From an uncultured Lachnospiraceae bacterium (GTDB lineage: Bacteria; Bacillota; Clostridia; Lachnospirales; Lachnospiraceae), in NCBI GenBank assembly GCA_910577045.1, contig CAJTLB010000004.1:1-64000 (forward strand): 64,000 nucleotides of DNA. Reading direction: 5' to 3'. Below the pieces are notes generated by a model. The model searched no databases and had not been told where the DNA came from. It saw nothing but the letters and a program-made list of their open reading frames with translations. Below are positions 44,514-53,609 of this stretch, in pieces. Within the stretch, counting starts at the first letter, position 1. The number at the start of each line of letters is the position of its first letter. The position numbers and the translations under genes were made by a program.

Positions 44514-44777
44514 AGTTTATTATTGTTTTCATTTAAAATTATATTTATATTCATATTTTCAATGAATTCTTGTGTGCTTATATTATTGCTTTTATTGATT
44601 AGCCTTAAAGAACCTATAACATAATAAATATCTAATAATTCTAAGTTCATATTAAATACTACTGTAACAAATCTTCCATCCAAATTGTGTAAAAACAAAT
44701 TGCTTGATTTTGAAATTGAAAACCATTATTTAAGGATTAAAAAAGCTAAAAAGTCCCAAACAACCAGTTAGCTTTTC
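44514..44777. other. AT-rich spacer
   Basis: About 260 nt without a supported gene. A minus-strand open frame of about 80 codons starting near 44698 (NLELLDIYYVIGSLRLINK) has protein-like character but only a TTG start and runs into the membrane-protein gene; it is left as doubtful. Confidence 0.4.
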
Positions 44778-44819
44778 TATAAGAAAAATCCGAGGCAAAA
44801 ACCTCGGATTTTTCTTATA
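44778..44819. terminator. Bidirectional terminator
   Basis: An 18-bp perfect stem, from TATAAGAAAAATCCGAGG to its complement, around a CAAAAA loop. It serves the serine operon on the minus strand and the membrane gene on the plus strand. Confidence 0.85.
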
Positions 44820-44878
44820 CTCTCAACAAGAAACGAAACTCTTCCTTTTCTTGCTCTCTCTTTTATTTACTTCCTCAA

Positions 44879-46117
44879 TTAACTTAACTTATGTATAAAC
44901 AACCCGCTTCTTAACTTAGGTTCAAACCAAGTTGATTTTGGCGGCATTAAAAGCCCGGCATCTGCTACTTGGAATAATTGTCCAATCGAAGTTGGGTACA
45001 TAGCGAATGCTACTTCCATATCTTCTTTCACTCTTCTTTCCAGTTCTGAAAGTCCCCGGATTCCTCCAACAAAATCAATTCTTTTATCTGTTTTTGGATC
45101 GCCAATCCCCAAAATTGGAGTTAAAAGATATTTTTGTAATAAAGATACATCTAACCCTTCTACCGGATCATCACTATAGATCATTGGCTTTGCTGTGATC
45201 CGATACCAAACCCCATCTAAATACATACCTGCTTCATGGGCCTTTTTAGGCTGATAAGCCTCTTTCCCCATTTTCTCTACTTCAAAAGATTCCTCTACTA
45301 ATTGGAGAAATTCTTCTTTTGTATGCCCATTCAAATCCTTTACCACACGGTTATAATCCATAATCATTAATTGTTCATCAGGGAACAACACAGAAAGAAA
45401 ATAATTAAATTCTTCTTTTCCTGTATAACCCGGATTTGCTTCCCTGCGCATAAGCCCTACCCGGACAGCAGATGCTGCGCGGTGATGTCCATCTGCAATA
45501 TAAATACTATCAATTTCCGCAAATGCCTGCAAAAGTGCTGCAATCTCTTCCTCTCCTGCAATCCTCCAAACTACATGGCTGACTCCATCTGATGCCATAA
45601 ACTGGTAAAGTGGTTCTTCCTTTTTTGTCTTTGTCACAATATCATTAATCACCTGTTTAGAACGATATGCCAGAAAAATTGGCCCTGTCTGTGCATTACA
45701 GGCATCCACATGCCGGATACGGTCTTCTTCTTTATCTGCACGGGTCTTCTCATGCTTTTTAATTACATTATTCTGGTAGTCATCAATCGATGCACATGCC
45801 ACAATCCCTGTTTGTGCACGTCCTCCCATAATAAGTTCATAAATATAATAACATTCCTGATTATCTGTTACAAACGTCCCATCAGAAATCATTCCATCCA
45901 ATAATTCTCTTGCCTTCTGATATACACATGGATCATAAGTATCTACACTGTCATCAAATTGTGTCTCTGCACGGTCAATTTTTAAAAAGGATAATGGCTC
46001 CTTCTCTACTTCTATACATGCTTCTTTCCGGTTATAGACATCATACGGCAAAGCAGCTACTCTATCTGCTACTTTTACATCTGGTCTAATACACTGGAAT
46101 GGTTTTACGATTGCCAT
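44879..46117 (-). CDS. DUF1015 family protein
   Basis: The 412-aa protein begins MAIVKPFQCIRPDVKVADRV and contains YIADGHHRAASAVRVGL, the characteristic DUF1015 motif, and YNRVVKDLNG. It is often found next to serC and serA in Clostridia, as here, so a role linked to serine metabolism is likely; related proteins include serine kinases of the SbnI type, which makes a serine-kinase-like activity possible but unproven. Confidence 0.85.
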   Translation of the reverse strand: MAIVKPFQCIRPDVKVADRVAALPYDVYNRKEACIEVEKEPLSFLKIDRAETQFDDSVDTYDPCVYQKARELLDGMISDGTFVTDNQECYYIYELIMGGRAQTGIVACASIDDYQNNVIKKHEKTRADKEEDRIRHVDACNAQTGPIFLAYRSKQVINDIVTKTKKEEPLYQFMASDGVSHVVWRIAGEEEIAALLQAFAEIDSIYIADGHHRAASAVRVGLMRREANPGYTGKEEFNYFLSVLFPDEQLMIMDYNRVVKDLNGHTKEEFLQLVEESFEVEKMGKEAYQPKKAHEAGMYLDGVWYRITAKPMIYSDDPVEGLDVSLLQKYLLTPILGIGDPKTDKRIDFVGGIRGLSELERRVKEDMEVAFAMYPTSIGQLFQVADAGLLMPPKSTWFEPKLRSGLFIHKLS

Positions 46118-46150
46118 ATTTTCCTCCTGTATTTTATATTATAGAAGCAG

Positions 46151-47314
46151 CTATTTTACTATACGCACCTTTAATACTTCTGGAATCTCACTAATTACCT
46201 TAACAAACGCTTCTGTAGCAGGAGAATCAATATCCATCAATGTATAAGAATACTCTCCCATACTTTTATTTATCATATCAGAAATATTAATATTTTCTGC
46301 AGAACATGCCCCTGTAAACTTTGCCAGCATATTTGGCACATTTCTATGATGGATAGCAATACGTCCTGCTTTTGAACATACGCCCATATCACATGCAGGG
46401 AAATTAACAGAATTCTTAATATTCCCATTTTCCAGATAATCCATTACCTGGTTTACCGCCATAACTGCACAGTTATCCTCTGCTTCCTCTGTAGAAGCCC
46501 CAAGATGAGGAATTGCAATTACATGTTCCATATTGGCTGATGCTGGATTTGGGAAATCTGTTACATACCTTTTTACCTTGCCAGATTTTAACGCCTCTGC
46601 CATAGCAGCATCATTTACTAACACATCTCTTGAAAAGTTTAACACGACTACCCCATCCTTCATTAAAGCGATAGTATCCTGGTTAATCATGCCTTTTGTA
46701 TTATCTAGTGCTGGTACATGGATTGTAATATAATCACAATCTGTATAAATTTTTTCTACATTTTTAATATGCTGCACTTCCCTAGACAAACTCCATGCAG
46801 CCTCTACAGAAATATATGGATCATAACCATATACCTCCATTCCAAGGCTTACCGCTGTATTTGCAATTTTTGCACCAATCGCGCCAAGCCCAATTACGCC
46901 AAGCTTCTTACCCAATAGCTCACAGCCTGCAAACTTAGACTTTTCTTTCTCTACCATTTTTGCTATTGTCTCTTCTGCCTTATTTTCCTTTACCCACTCT
47001 ATGCCGCCAATAATATCACGGGAAGCTAATAACATTCCAGCAATTACCAATTCCTTTACTGCATTGGCATTAGCCCCTGGCGTATTAAATACCACAATTC
47101 CTTTTTCTGCACATTTTTCTAATGGAATATTATTTACTCCTGCACCTGCCCTCGCTATTGCAAGCAAATTTTCCTTCATTTCCATATCGTGCATTGCCGC
47201 ACTTCTTACTAATACTGCATCTGCTGCATCAAAATTATCATTGCACTCATATTGATCTGTTAAATGTGCAAGGCCGACTTTAGAAATTTTATTTAAACAA
47301 TGAACCTGATACAT
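46151..47314 (-). CDS. serA: D-3-phosphoglycerate dehydrogenase
   Basis: The 387-aa enzyme catalyses the first step of serine synthesis. It has RSAAMHDMEM and ARAGAGVNNIPLEKCAEKGI at the substrate domain, the NAD-binding GLGAIGAKIANTA (about residues 141-153), catalytic HLGASTEEAE, and a C-terminal ACT-like domain (NVPNMLAKFTGACSAENINI), which would allow serine feedback. It follows serC with one shared base. Confidence 0.95.
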   Translation of the reverse strand: MYQVHCLNKISKVGLAHLTDQYECNDNFDAADAVLVRSAAMHDMEMKENLLAIARAGAGVNNIPLEKCAEKGIVVFNTPGANANAVKELVIAGMLLASRDIIGGIEWVKENKAEETIAKMVEKEKSKFAGCELLGKKLGVIGLGAIGAKIANTAVSLGMEVYGYDPYISVEAAWSLSREVQHIKNVEKIYTDCDYITIHVPALDNTKGMINQDTIALMKDGVVVLNFSRDVLVNDAAMAEALKSGKVKRYVTDFPNPASANMEHVIAIPHLGASTEEAEDNCAVMAVNQVMDYLENGNIKNSVNFPACDMGVCSKAGRIAIHHRNVPNMLAKFTGACSAENINISDMINKSMGEYSYTLMDIDSPATEAFVKVISEIPEVLKVRIVK

Positions 47315-48396
47315 TACGCATTTTCCTCCTCAAATTTCTTCATAAACTGAACCAGTGCCTCTACTCCTTCTATTGGCATTGCATTATAAATACTTGCCCT
47401 CATGCCTCCTACAGTCCTATGCCCTTTTAAATTTTCAAAACCGGCTGCTTTTGCTTCTTTTACAAACTTTGCATCTAATTCTTCACTTCCTGTTACAAAT
47501 GGCACATTCATTAAAGAACGATCTTTTGCTACAACTGTCCCTTTAAATAACTTACTCTGATCCAGATAATCATAAAGAATCTTTGCCTTCTTCTCATTTA
47601 ACTCTTTCATCTTCTGTAAGCCGCCCATTTTCTTAATCCACTTAAATACCTTGCCGCAAATATAAATGCCATATGCTGGTGGCGTATTGTACATTGATCC
47701 ATTATCTGCATGGGTCTTATAACGTAACATTGTTGGAGTGCCAGGAAGCACGTCTTCTGTAATCAAATCTTCCCGTATAATTACAATAACCACACCTGCA
47801 GGCCCAATATTCTTTTGTACGCCGCCATAAATCACACCATACTTTGTAACATCCACTGGTTCAGATAAGAAACAAGAAGATACGTCTGCAACTAATGTCT
47901 TCCCCTTTGTATTTGGCAGAGTCTTATATTTTGTCCCATAAATAGTATTATTCTCACAAATATAGACATAATCTGCATCTTCTGAAATATCCAAATCAGA
48001 GCAATCTGGTATATAAGAATATGTCTTATCCTCTGAAGAAGCTACCGCCCTTGCATCCCCAAATAATTTTGCCTCTTGGTAAGCCTTCTTTGCCCACTGT
48101 CCTGTTACAATATAATCTGCCTTTTTATTTTTCATCAGATTCATAGGTATCATAGCAAATTGCTGCGAAGCCCCACCTTGCAAAAAGAGAACCTTATAAT
48201 TGTCTGGGATATTCATTAATTCCCTTAAATCGGCCTCTGCTGTATCAATAATTTCTTGATATGCCTTAGAACGATGGCTCATTTCCATAACAGACATACC
48301 TGTTCCATTATAATCTAACATCTCTGCTGCTGCTTCCTTTAACACCTCTTCCGGCAATACAGCCGGACCTGCTGAAAAATTATACACTCTCCCCAT
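47314..48396 (-). CDS. serC: Phosphoserine aminotransferase
   Basis: The 360-aa PLP enzyme converts 3-phosphohydroxypyruvate to phosphoserine. It begins MGRVYNFSAGPAVLPEEVLK, contains SMNHRSK-type MSHRSKAYQEI and the PLP-lysine region VIYGGVQKNIGPAGVVIVII. The ATG at 48396 is chosen because AGGAGG lies 8 nt upstream; a TTG two codons earlier is less likely. Confidence 0.95.
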   Translation of the reverse strand: MGRVYNFSAGPAVLPEEVLKEAAAEMLDYNGTGMSVMEMSHRSKAYQEIIDTAEADLRELMNIPDNYKVLFLQGGASQQFAMIPMNLMKNKKADYIVTGQWAKKAYQEAKLFGDARAVASSEDKTYSYIPDCSDLDISEDADYVYICENNTIYGTKYKTLPNTKGKTLVADVSSCFLSEPVDVTKYGVIYGGVQKNIGPAGVVIVIIREDLITEDVLPGTPTMLRYKTHADNGSMYNTPPAYGIYICGKVFKWIKKMGGLQKMKELNEKKAKILYDYLDQSKLFKGTVVAKDRSLMNVPFVTGSEELDAKFVKEAKAAGFENLKGHRTVGGMRASIYNAMPIEGVEALVQFMKKFEEENA

Positions 48397-48478
48397 TTTC
48401 AAATCCTCCTTAGCGTACTTGCTTGTTTATTTCTTTCTTTCTATAAATCATATAGAAAAAGTACAGACTTTATGAAAC

Positions 48479-48507
48479 ATTTTAACGCTTTATCACTGTA
48501 TAGTCAA
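48479..48507 (-). promoter_or_regulatory. Promoter of the serC-serA-DUF1015 operon
   Basis: On the minus strand TTGACT (48507-48502), 17-bp spacer and TAAAAT (48484-48479), about 80 nt upstream of serC. Confidence 0.7.
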
Positions 48508-48571
48508 GTGATAGCATAAAAAAAGTTGGAGACAGGGAAATATAAAGGGATAGGGGAATTGTGGAAGGGAC

Positions 48572-48799
48572 GCAGAAGGTGCTTTTGGGATAGTTTGGCT
48601 CCACTTCGGTAAGATGGGGTTCTAAATGGTTCTTGGCTATGTATTCTGTATGATACGGAACCAGAACCTATGCGGCGTCCATGCCGCAGAGGTTCTTTAA
48701 ACGGACGTCCTGTCCGTTTATTCCTGTACCTCAAAAAGAACCCTTAAGAACCCCGTCTTCCCTCCGTAGTCGCCACCCTACCCCAAAAGCGCCTTCTGC
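48572..48799 (+). repeat. Fold-back element, copy 1
   Basis: A 228-nt imperfect palindrome. The outer arms begin GCAGAAGGTGCTTTTGGGAT (48572) and end with its near complement at 48799. Nested inside are two hairpins: AGAACCT-A-TGCGGC / GCCGCA-G-AGGTTCT (48663-48696) and TAAACGGAC / GTCCGTTTA (48698-48720). Copy 2 at 51691-51916 carries the same two inner hairpins in opposite orientation with paired base changes. It is either a structured RNA or a mobile fold-back (MITE-like) repeat. No protein is encoded. Confidence 0.75.
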
Positions 48800-48855
48800 T
48801 GTGTATCAAGTTTTCTACCCTTTGTATTCTGTGTGGATTGGAGAAAGAAATAGTG

Positions 48856-48900
48856 TTTTGTTTTGTTTTGTTTTGTTTTGTTTTGTTTTGTTTTGTTTTG
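48856..48900 (+). repeat. Simple repeat (TTTTG)9
   Basis: Nine perfect TTTTG units, ending 10 bp from the stop codon of the BlaR1-like gene on the other strand. Being outside the coding frame it cannot switch that protein; an effect on transcript ends is possible. Confidence 0.9.
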
Positions 48901-48909
48901 TTTGGTTTG

Positions 48910-51027
48910 TTATTGTAATTGGATTATGATGGTGCCTTTTATATTTTTTAGGGTGTTGTCTGTGGCTTTGAGGAATAGTTGATAGTTTCCTTCTTTTGTT
49001 GAATCAACGGTTATGTTTGTAGTGCATTTTAATGGTTCCTCTTGTTGGCGCAGGTTGTGTACAGACCAATAGGAAGTATCGTTTTGTCCGTCTTTTGTGA
49101 AGAAAACTTTCATTCCGTTTCCTGTTTCTGCAAAGATGTCATAATAGATTTTGTTTCCTTCGGATAAAGTGTATTCTCCTAGATATATGGTTTCTCCAGC
49201 GGCTATGGTTTCCACATTAATGGGAATGGTTTCTATGTTATGTTCATTGTCTGGGTCATTTTTATCGTCAAACAATTCTATTACTTCTTCCTCGGTCATA
49301 TAGGCAACGCCTGTGATTTCATTATTTTCATTGCGGACAATTTTGATATTGATAGTTCCTTTTGGGTTTATATCTAATGTATAAAAGGATTTGTTAGTCT
49401 GCCTAATGTCTAGAAAAATATGGACCAGTTTTCCTTGGTAGTAATAATTTTTGCCGTCTATTGTAATGCCTGCTGCACGATATTTCTCTATATGTGCTGC
49501 TTCCCATTCTTTTTCTTGTTTCTCTTGCAGTTCATTAAATTTATTGTCTTGATTTAGTTTATTAAAAAGAATTGATTGAAAAACCCAGTCCTCATCCTCC
49601 AAAGCCTGACCTAGCCAGTATTTTAATGTGTCCTCGCTCATGCGCATGGCTAGAACGGAAAAAAATGCGATATCGCCATCTTTATAGGCAGTTTTTGCCA
49701 AACGTTGGATTTGAGAGCAATCTTCGTCCAGTAGATTGACAACATCTCCCATAAAGGCAATTTTTTGATCTTTGTAAATCCTGTCCAGCCATTTGCCTTG
49801 CTCTTCTTCATCTAGTTGGGAGAAAACTATTTTAAATAAAGGCAAGCTGTCTGCCTTATAATAACGCTCTGCCTGGGAAACATAATCTTTGTTATATGCG
49901 CTTGTTTCTTTCTGTGTGGAATTTTTGTCCCCAGATACTAGAGAATTACTGGGTAGTTGATTGGATGCAGCAGCAGTAGGATAAACGCCAACAAAAAAAG
50001 CCCCAAATATTAGGCATAATGTCAGTATACCTGTCAAAAGTTGAATTACTTTTGGTTTTTTCTTAAAATTCATAATTGCACCTAGCCTTTCTTTCAATAA
50101 TTGTTTATTTTCGTTTAAAGTAACAGCCCCAAGGTTTTCCTTGTATTTCCCAACCATTGCCATAGCATCAAGCAGTGTTTTCCCATAATCTTTGGCACTA
50201 TCGCACCCTATTTTAATAAGGACAGCTTCATCACAGGAAAATTCACAAGCTTTAGTAATTTCCCGTACCATAAGATGTGCCAAGGGATTAAACCAATGCA
50301 GGCAGGCCGTAATCTGTACAAGCCACTTAAAAAACATATCACGCCGCTTATAATGTATTAACTCATGTAAGGTAATATATAAAAAATCCTTTTCAGAAAT
50401 ATTTGTGCTTGGCAGCACAATACATGGATGAAAAAAACCTATCAACAAAGGAGAAGAAACTAACGGATTCACACATAATTCTATCGGTTTTTTAATGCCT
50501 AACTGCCCCATAACAATAGAAAGCTGATCTAAAATTTTAATGTCAGAAACCTGGGACATCCCTGCATTCATATACCATATAAAGCCCTGATAAATTGTTA
50601 TTTTCCGAATCAAAAGCCCCAACGCAACCACCAGCCAAACCAACCAAATATAATTCATTAGTAACACTCCAACATCCTGAAATGAATAAGCTATTATCAC
50701 ATCATCTAACCTATTTACATTTTCATCGCCTAACTCCATTTCTACAGCAGGAACAAACTTATCTCCCAAAGTATTTAACATCGGTGGTTCTTGTGGCAAA
50801 GGTACAACATGGGTAATTACCTGATCGGCAGCCTGGTAAACCTTTCCAAGCAGGCTTACTTCTGATCCAAAAGGAAACAAAAGCCGCAAAATAACAACAA
50901 GCCAAATATAATACTGCCATTGCCGGCTAACCGTATCTTTTAAAAATCCTTTCCCCAAAAACAAAACCAAAATAAGCACCCCACCAGAAAAAGACATCGA
51001 AAAGAAAATTTTAAAAACTATGTTCAT
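48910..51027 (-). CDS. BlaR1/MecR1-like M56 metalloprotease sensor, first copy
   Basis: The 705-aa membrane protein has four N-terminal hydrophobic segments (e.g. MSFSGGVLILVLFLGKGFLK) and a zinc protease site LHELIHYKRRD (HExxH) near residue 225, with a fifth membrane segment around 355. The long C-terminal extracellular part is not a penicillin-binding domain as far as I can see; it has helical repeats with acidic motifs (QALEDEDWVFQS) and ends in a beta-rich domain. It probably senses an unknown signal and cleaves the BlaI-like repressor encoded just upstream (4-nt overlap). Confidence 0.8.
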   Translation of the reverse strand: MNIVFKIFFSMSFSGGVLILVLFLGKGFLKDTVSRQWQYYIWLVVILRLLFPFGSEVSLLGKVYQAADQVITHVVPLPQEPPMLNTLGDKFVPAVEMELGDENVNRLDDVIIAYSFQDVGVLLMNYIWLVWLVVALGLLIRKITIYQGFIWYMNAGMSQVSDIKILDQLSIVMGQLGIKKPIELCVNPLVSSPLLIGFFHPCIVLPSTNISEKDFLYITLHELIHYKRRDMFFKWLVQITACLHWFNPLAHLMVREITKACEFSCDEAVLIKIGCDSAKDYGKTLLDAMAMVGKYKENLGAVTLNENKQLLKERLGAIMNFKKKPKVIQLLTGILTLCLIFGAFFVGVYPTAAASNQLPSNSLVSGDKNSTQKETSAYNKDYVSQAERYYKADSLPLFKIVFSQLDEEEQGKWLDRIYKDQKIAFMGDVVNLLDEDCSQIQRLAKTAYKDGDIAFFSVLAMRMSEDTLKYWLGQALEDEDWVFQSILFNKLNQDNKFNELQEKQEKEWEAAHIEKYRAAGITIDGKNYYYQGKLVHIFLDIRQTNKSFYTLDINPKGTINIKIVRNENNEITGVAYMTEEEVIELFDDKNDPDNEHNIETIPINVETIAAGETIYLGEYTLSEGNKIYYDIFAETGNGMKVFFTKDGQNDTSYWSVHNLRQQEEPLKCTTNITVDSTKEGNYQLFLKATDNTLKNIKGTIIIQLQ

Positions 51028-51407
51028 CGTTTCTCTTTCCCTTCTTCCAGCAGCCTTTTCAATTCCTCATATTCCCCCTCTTCCAGCAAATCCCCAAAAA
51101 TCAAATTAGAAACCAGGCCTTTCACATTCCCCTCATAAATCTTATCCAAAAAATTTTTCGTCTGTGCTGTCTGATATTCCATTTCCGAAACAAGTGCCAT
51201 ATATTCATTCCGCCTCCCAATCTTCTTAGCACTCAAAAAACCCTTATTCATCAACCGCGACAACAACACAATCAAAGTATTCTTCTGGCATGGCTTCCCC
51301 CTATCTGCCAACCCATCCATAATATAAGAAAATAACGTCACCTCCTCTGGGTTCCCCCATACAATCTTCATAATTTCAAGTTCCGCATCTGATATCTGCT
51401 GTATCAT
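51024..51407 (-). CDS. BlaI/MecI-like repressor, first copy
   Basis: The 127-aa winged-helix protein starts MIQQISDAELEIMKIVWGNP, followed by LIVLLSRLMNKGFLSAKKIG, the recognition and wing part. The ATG at 51407 is chosen for the AAGGAGGGG site just upstream; longer frames would run through the promoter. It is translationally coupled to the M56 sensor and likely represses its own operon through the TGTCGACA dyad in the promoter. No beta-lactamase is adjacent. Confidence 0.85.
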   Translation of the reverse strand: MIQQISDAELEIMKIVWGNPEEVTLFSYIMDGLADRGKPCQKNTLIVLLSRLMNKGFLSAKKIGRRNEYMALVSEMEYQTAQTKNFLDKIYEGNVKGLVSNLIFGDLLEEGEYEELKRLLEEGKEKR

Positions 51408-51436
51408 AGTATTCCCCTCCTTAATGTATAACATCA

Positions 51437-51478
51437 TGTCGACAATAAAAGTATAACACCACGTTATCCTTTTGTCAA
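51437..51478 (-). promoter_or_regulatory. Promoter and possible operator of the first BlaI/BlaR pair
   Basis: On the minus strand TTGACA (51478-51473), 17-bp spacer, TATACT (51455-51450). Just downstream is the 8-bp palindrome TGTCGACA (51437-51444), a plausible repressor site. Confidence 0.6.
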
Positions 51479-51546
51479 TCCCACACCTCCCCAAAACCCA
51501 AAACCAAATCCCAACACTTACCTCCCTATACCTCCCAATTCCACAC

Positions 51547-51584
51547 AAAAAAAGACACCACTCCCCTCCTAACAAAGCGGTGTC
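51547..51584 (-). terminator. Terminator of the leuB-ilvD-ilvB operon
   Basis: On the minus strand GACACC pairs with GGTGTC (51579-51584 and 51554-51559) and is followed by T7. It lies beyond the fold-back element, which would therefore be part of the ilv transcript. Confidence 0.65.
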
Positions 51585-51690
51585 CCAACAATCCAATCTA
51601 TTACAATTTCTCTTATTAACCAAAAATACCATACATATTCCAGAACCCCTTACCTATCCAAACCAAAATCCCCACCATATAGAGGCCACA

Positions 51691-51916
51691 GCCAATAAAA
51701 GCCTACTGGCAGTATGGCTCATTGAGAAAATGGCGTAAGTTCTTAATGCTTCGGGCAAAAAACAGCAATTGGCGGACAGGACGTCCGCCAAAAGAGCCTC
51801 TGCGGCAAGGACGCCGCATAGGCTCTGGTTGCGTTTCATATAAACATACTATTCGAAGCATTTAGAAATTACTCCATTTTCTCAATGAGCCATACTGCCA
51901 GTAGGCTTTTATTGGC
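51691..51916 (-). repeat. Fold-back element, copy 2
   Basis: A 226-nt palindrome with 43-bp perfect outer arms (51691-51733 and 51874-51916), beginning GCCAATAAAAGCCTACTGGC. Inside are TTGGCGGAC / GTCCGCCAA (51769-51791) and AGAGCCT-C-TGCGGC / GCCGCA-T-AGGCTCT (51793-51826). Read on the minus strand it has the same order of parts as copy 1 on the plus strand, and stems differ by compensating pairs. It starts 11 nt after the ilvB stop codon. Confidence 0.8.
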
Positions 51917-51926
51917 GTCCCTCCCT

Positions 51927-53594
51927 CTATAAATCCTCCTCACTAAAAGCTTCTGCTATTGCCGCCCCTGGTGCTACCATTGGCCAAACTTTATCATCAC
52001 TATCTATCTGGCAATCGATTACCACTGGTACATTCAATGCAATCGCCTCTTTTAAAATAGGCTCAAATTCTTCTTTTTTAGTAACTTTATATGCTTTTGC
52101 CCCCATTGCTTCGGACAATTTTACAAAATCAACTGCATCATTTAATACTGTTGAAGAATAACGTTTACCATAAAACAGGGTCTGCCACTGCCGTACCATT
52201 CCCAGTACATGGTTATTAATTACCACTTGGATAATTGGAATATTGTGCCGTACTGCTGTAGCAATTTCATTCATATTCATACGGAAACAGCCATCCCCAG
52301 CTATATTAATAACTGTTTTATCTTTACGGCCCATTTTGGCGCCTAATGCTGCCCCTAGGCCATATCCCATTGTGCCAAGCCCGCCAGAAGTTAAAAGCAT
52401 CCTTGGCTCTTTATATTTATAATACTGAGCTGCCCACATTTGATGTTGCCCTACTTCTGTAGCAATAATGGCATCTCCTTTTGTTACTTCATAGATTTTT
52501 TCTACAATAAATGGGCCTGTTAAACTATCTTTATGGTAGGTCATTTTATGTTTTTCTTTTAATCCTTCTATATAATCTACCCATTCTTTATGACCTAATT
52601 GTGGTAATTTTTGGTTTAACTTTGTTAATACAGCTTTAATATCCCCAATAATAGAAGCATGTGTTTTTATATTTTTATTAATTTCTGCTGGATCAATATC
52701 TATTTGAAGGATTTTTGCATTACTTGCAAACTTACTTGCATTTCCTGTTACACGGTCGCTAAACCTAGCACCTACTACAATTAATAAATCACATTCTGTT
52801 ACCCCAAAATTAGACGTTTTTGTCCCGTGCATGCCAAGCATACCTGTATATAAAGGATCTTCTCCATTAAAAGCCCCTTTTCCCATTAGGGAATCTGTAA
52901 TAGGCGCATGGATTTTATGGACAAATTCTGTTAATTCTTTATGGGCTTCTGAAGCAACAGCACCTCCTCCTACAAATACATATGGTTTCTTTGCTTCTTG
53001 TATCATGGCTATTGCCTTTTCTAGTTCTTCCTCTGAAATTTCTTGGCCTACTTTATTGAAAACTGGCACTTGCTTTTCATAGTCAGTTGTATTTGCAGTT
53101 GCATCTTTTGTAATATCGACTAATACAGGCCCCGGCCTGCCGCTTCTGGCTATTTCAAAAGCCCAGCGGATTGTATCCGCTAAGTCTTCTACCTTTTTTA
53201 CAATAAAATTATGTTTGGTAATTGGCATAGTAATGCCAGCAATATCTACCTCCTGGAAACTATCCCGCCCTAAAAGAGGCACTGTAACATTACAGGTAAT
53301 AGCAACAACTGGGATAGAATCCATATAGGCAGTTGCAATCCCTGTTACTAAATTAGTTGCCCCTGGGCCAGATGTGGCAAAACATACTCCTACTTTCCCT
53401 GTTGCCCTTGCATACCCATCTGCTGCATGGGATGCACCTTGTTCATGGGAAGTTAAAATATGGGTAATTTCGTCAGAATGTTTATATAACGCATCATATA
53501 CATTTAAAATAGCACCCCCTGGATAGCCAAATACAGTGTCTACCCCTTGCTCCTTTAAACATTCTACTATAATTTCTGAACCATTTAACTGCAT
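51927..53594 (-). CDS. ilvB: Acetolactate synthase large subunit
   Basis: The 555-aa thiamine-diphosphate enzyme makes acetolactate for valine and leucine, or acetohydroxybutyrate for isoleucine. Seen are MQLNGSEIIVECLKEQGVDT, VFGYPGGAILNVYDAL with the catalytic region HEQGASHAADGYAR (Glu), and the ThDP motif GDGCFRMNMNEIATAVRHNI. The ATG at 53594 follows GAGGAAG. No small regulatory subunit gene (ilvN) is seen next to it. Confidence 0.95.
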   Translation of the reverse strand: MQLNGSEIIVECLKEQGVDTVFGYPGGAILNVYDALYKHSDEITHILTSHEQGASHAADGYARATGKVGVCFATSGPGATNLVTGIATAYMDSIPVVAITCNVTVPLLGRDSFQEVDIAGITMPITKHNFIVKKVEDLADTIRWAFEIARSGRPGPVLVDITKDATANTTDYEKQVPVFNKVGQEISEEELEKAIAMIQEAKKPYVFVGGGAVASEAHKELTEFVHKIHAPITDSLMGKGAFNGEDPLYTGMLGMHGTKTSNFGVTECDLLIVVGARFSDRVTGNASKFASNAKILQIDIDPAEINKNIKTHASIIGDIKAVLTKLNQKLPQLGHKEWVDYIEGLKEKHKMTYHKDSLTGPFIVEKIYEVTKGDAIIATEVGQHQMWAAQYYKYKEPRMLLTSGGLGTMGYGLGAALGAKMGRKDKTVINIAGDGCFRMNMNEIATAVRHNIPIIQVVINNHVLGMVRQWQTLFYGKRYSSTVLNDAVDFVKLSEAMGAKAYKVTKKEEFEPILKEAIALNVPVVIDCQIDSDDKVWPMVAPGAAIAEAFSEEDL

Positions 53595-53609
53595 ATTCTT
53601 CCTCACTTT

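Noticed and set aside
44456..44698. 80-codon minus-strand open frame after the membrane protein gene
   Set aside because: TTG start, overlap with the convergent gene and no family resemblance; recorded only as doubtful.
48660..48720. CRISPR-like repeat array in the fold-back element
   Set aside because: Only two different hairpins occur, with no regular spacers or repeats and no cas genes.
48856..48900. (TTTTG)9 as a phase-variation switch
   Set aside because: It lies outside coding frames and away from promoters I can identify, so no switch can be proposed from sequence.
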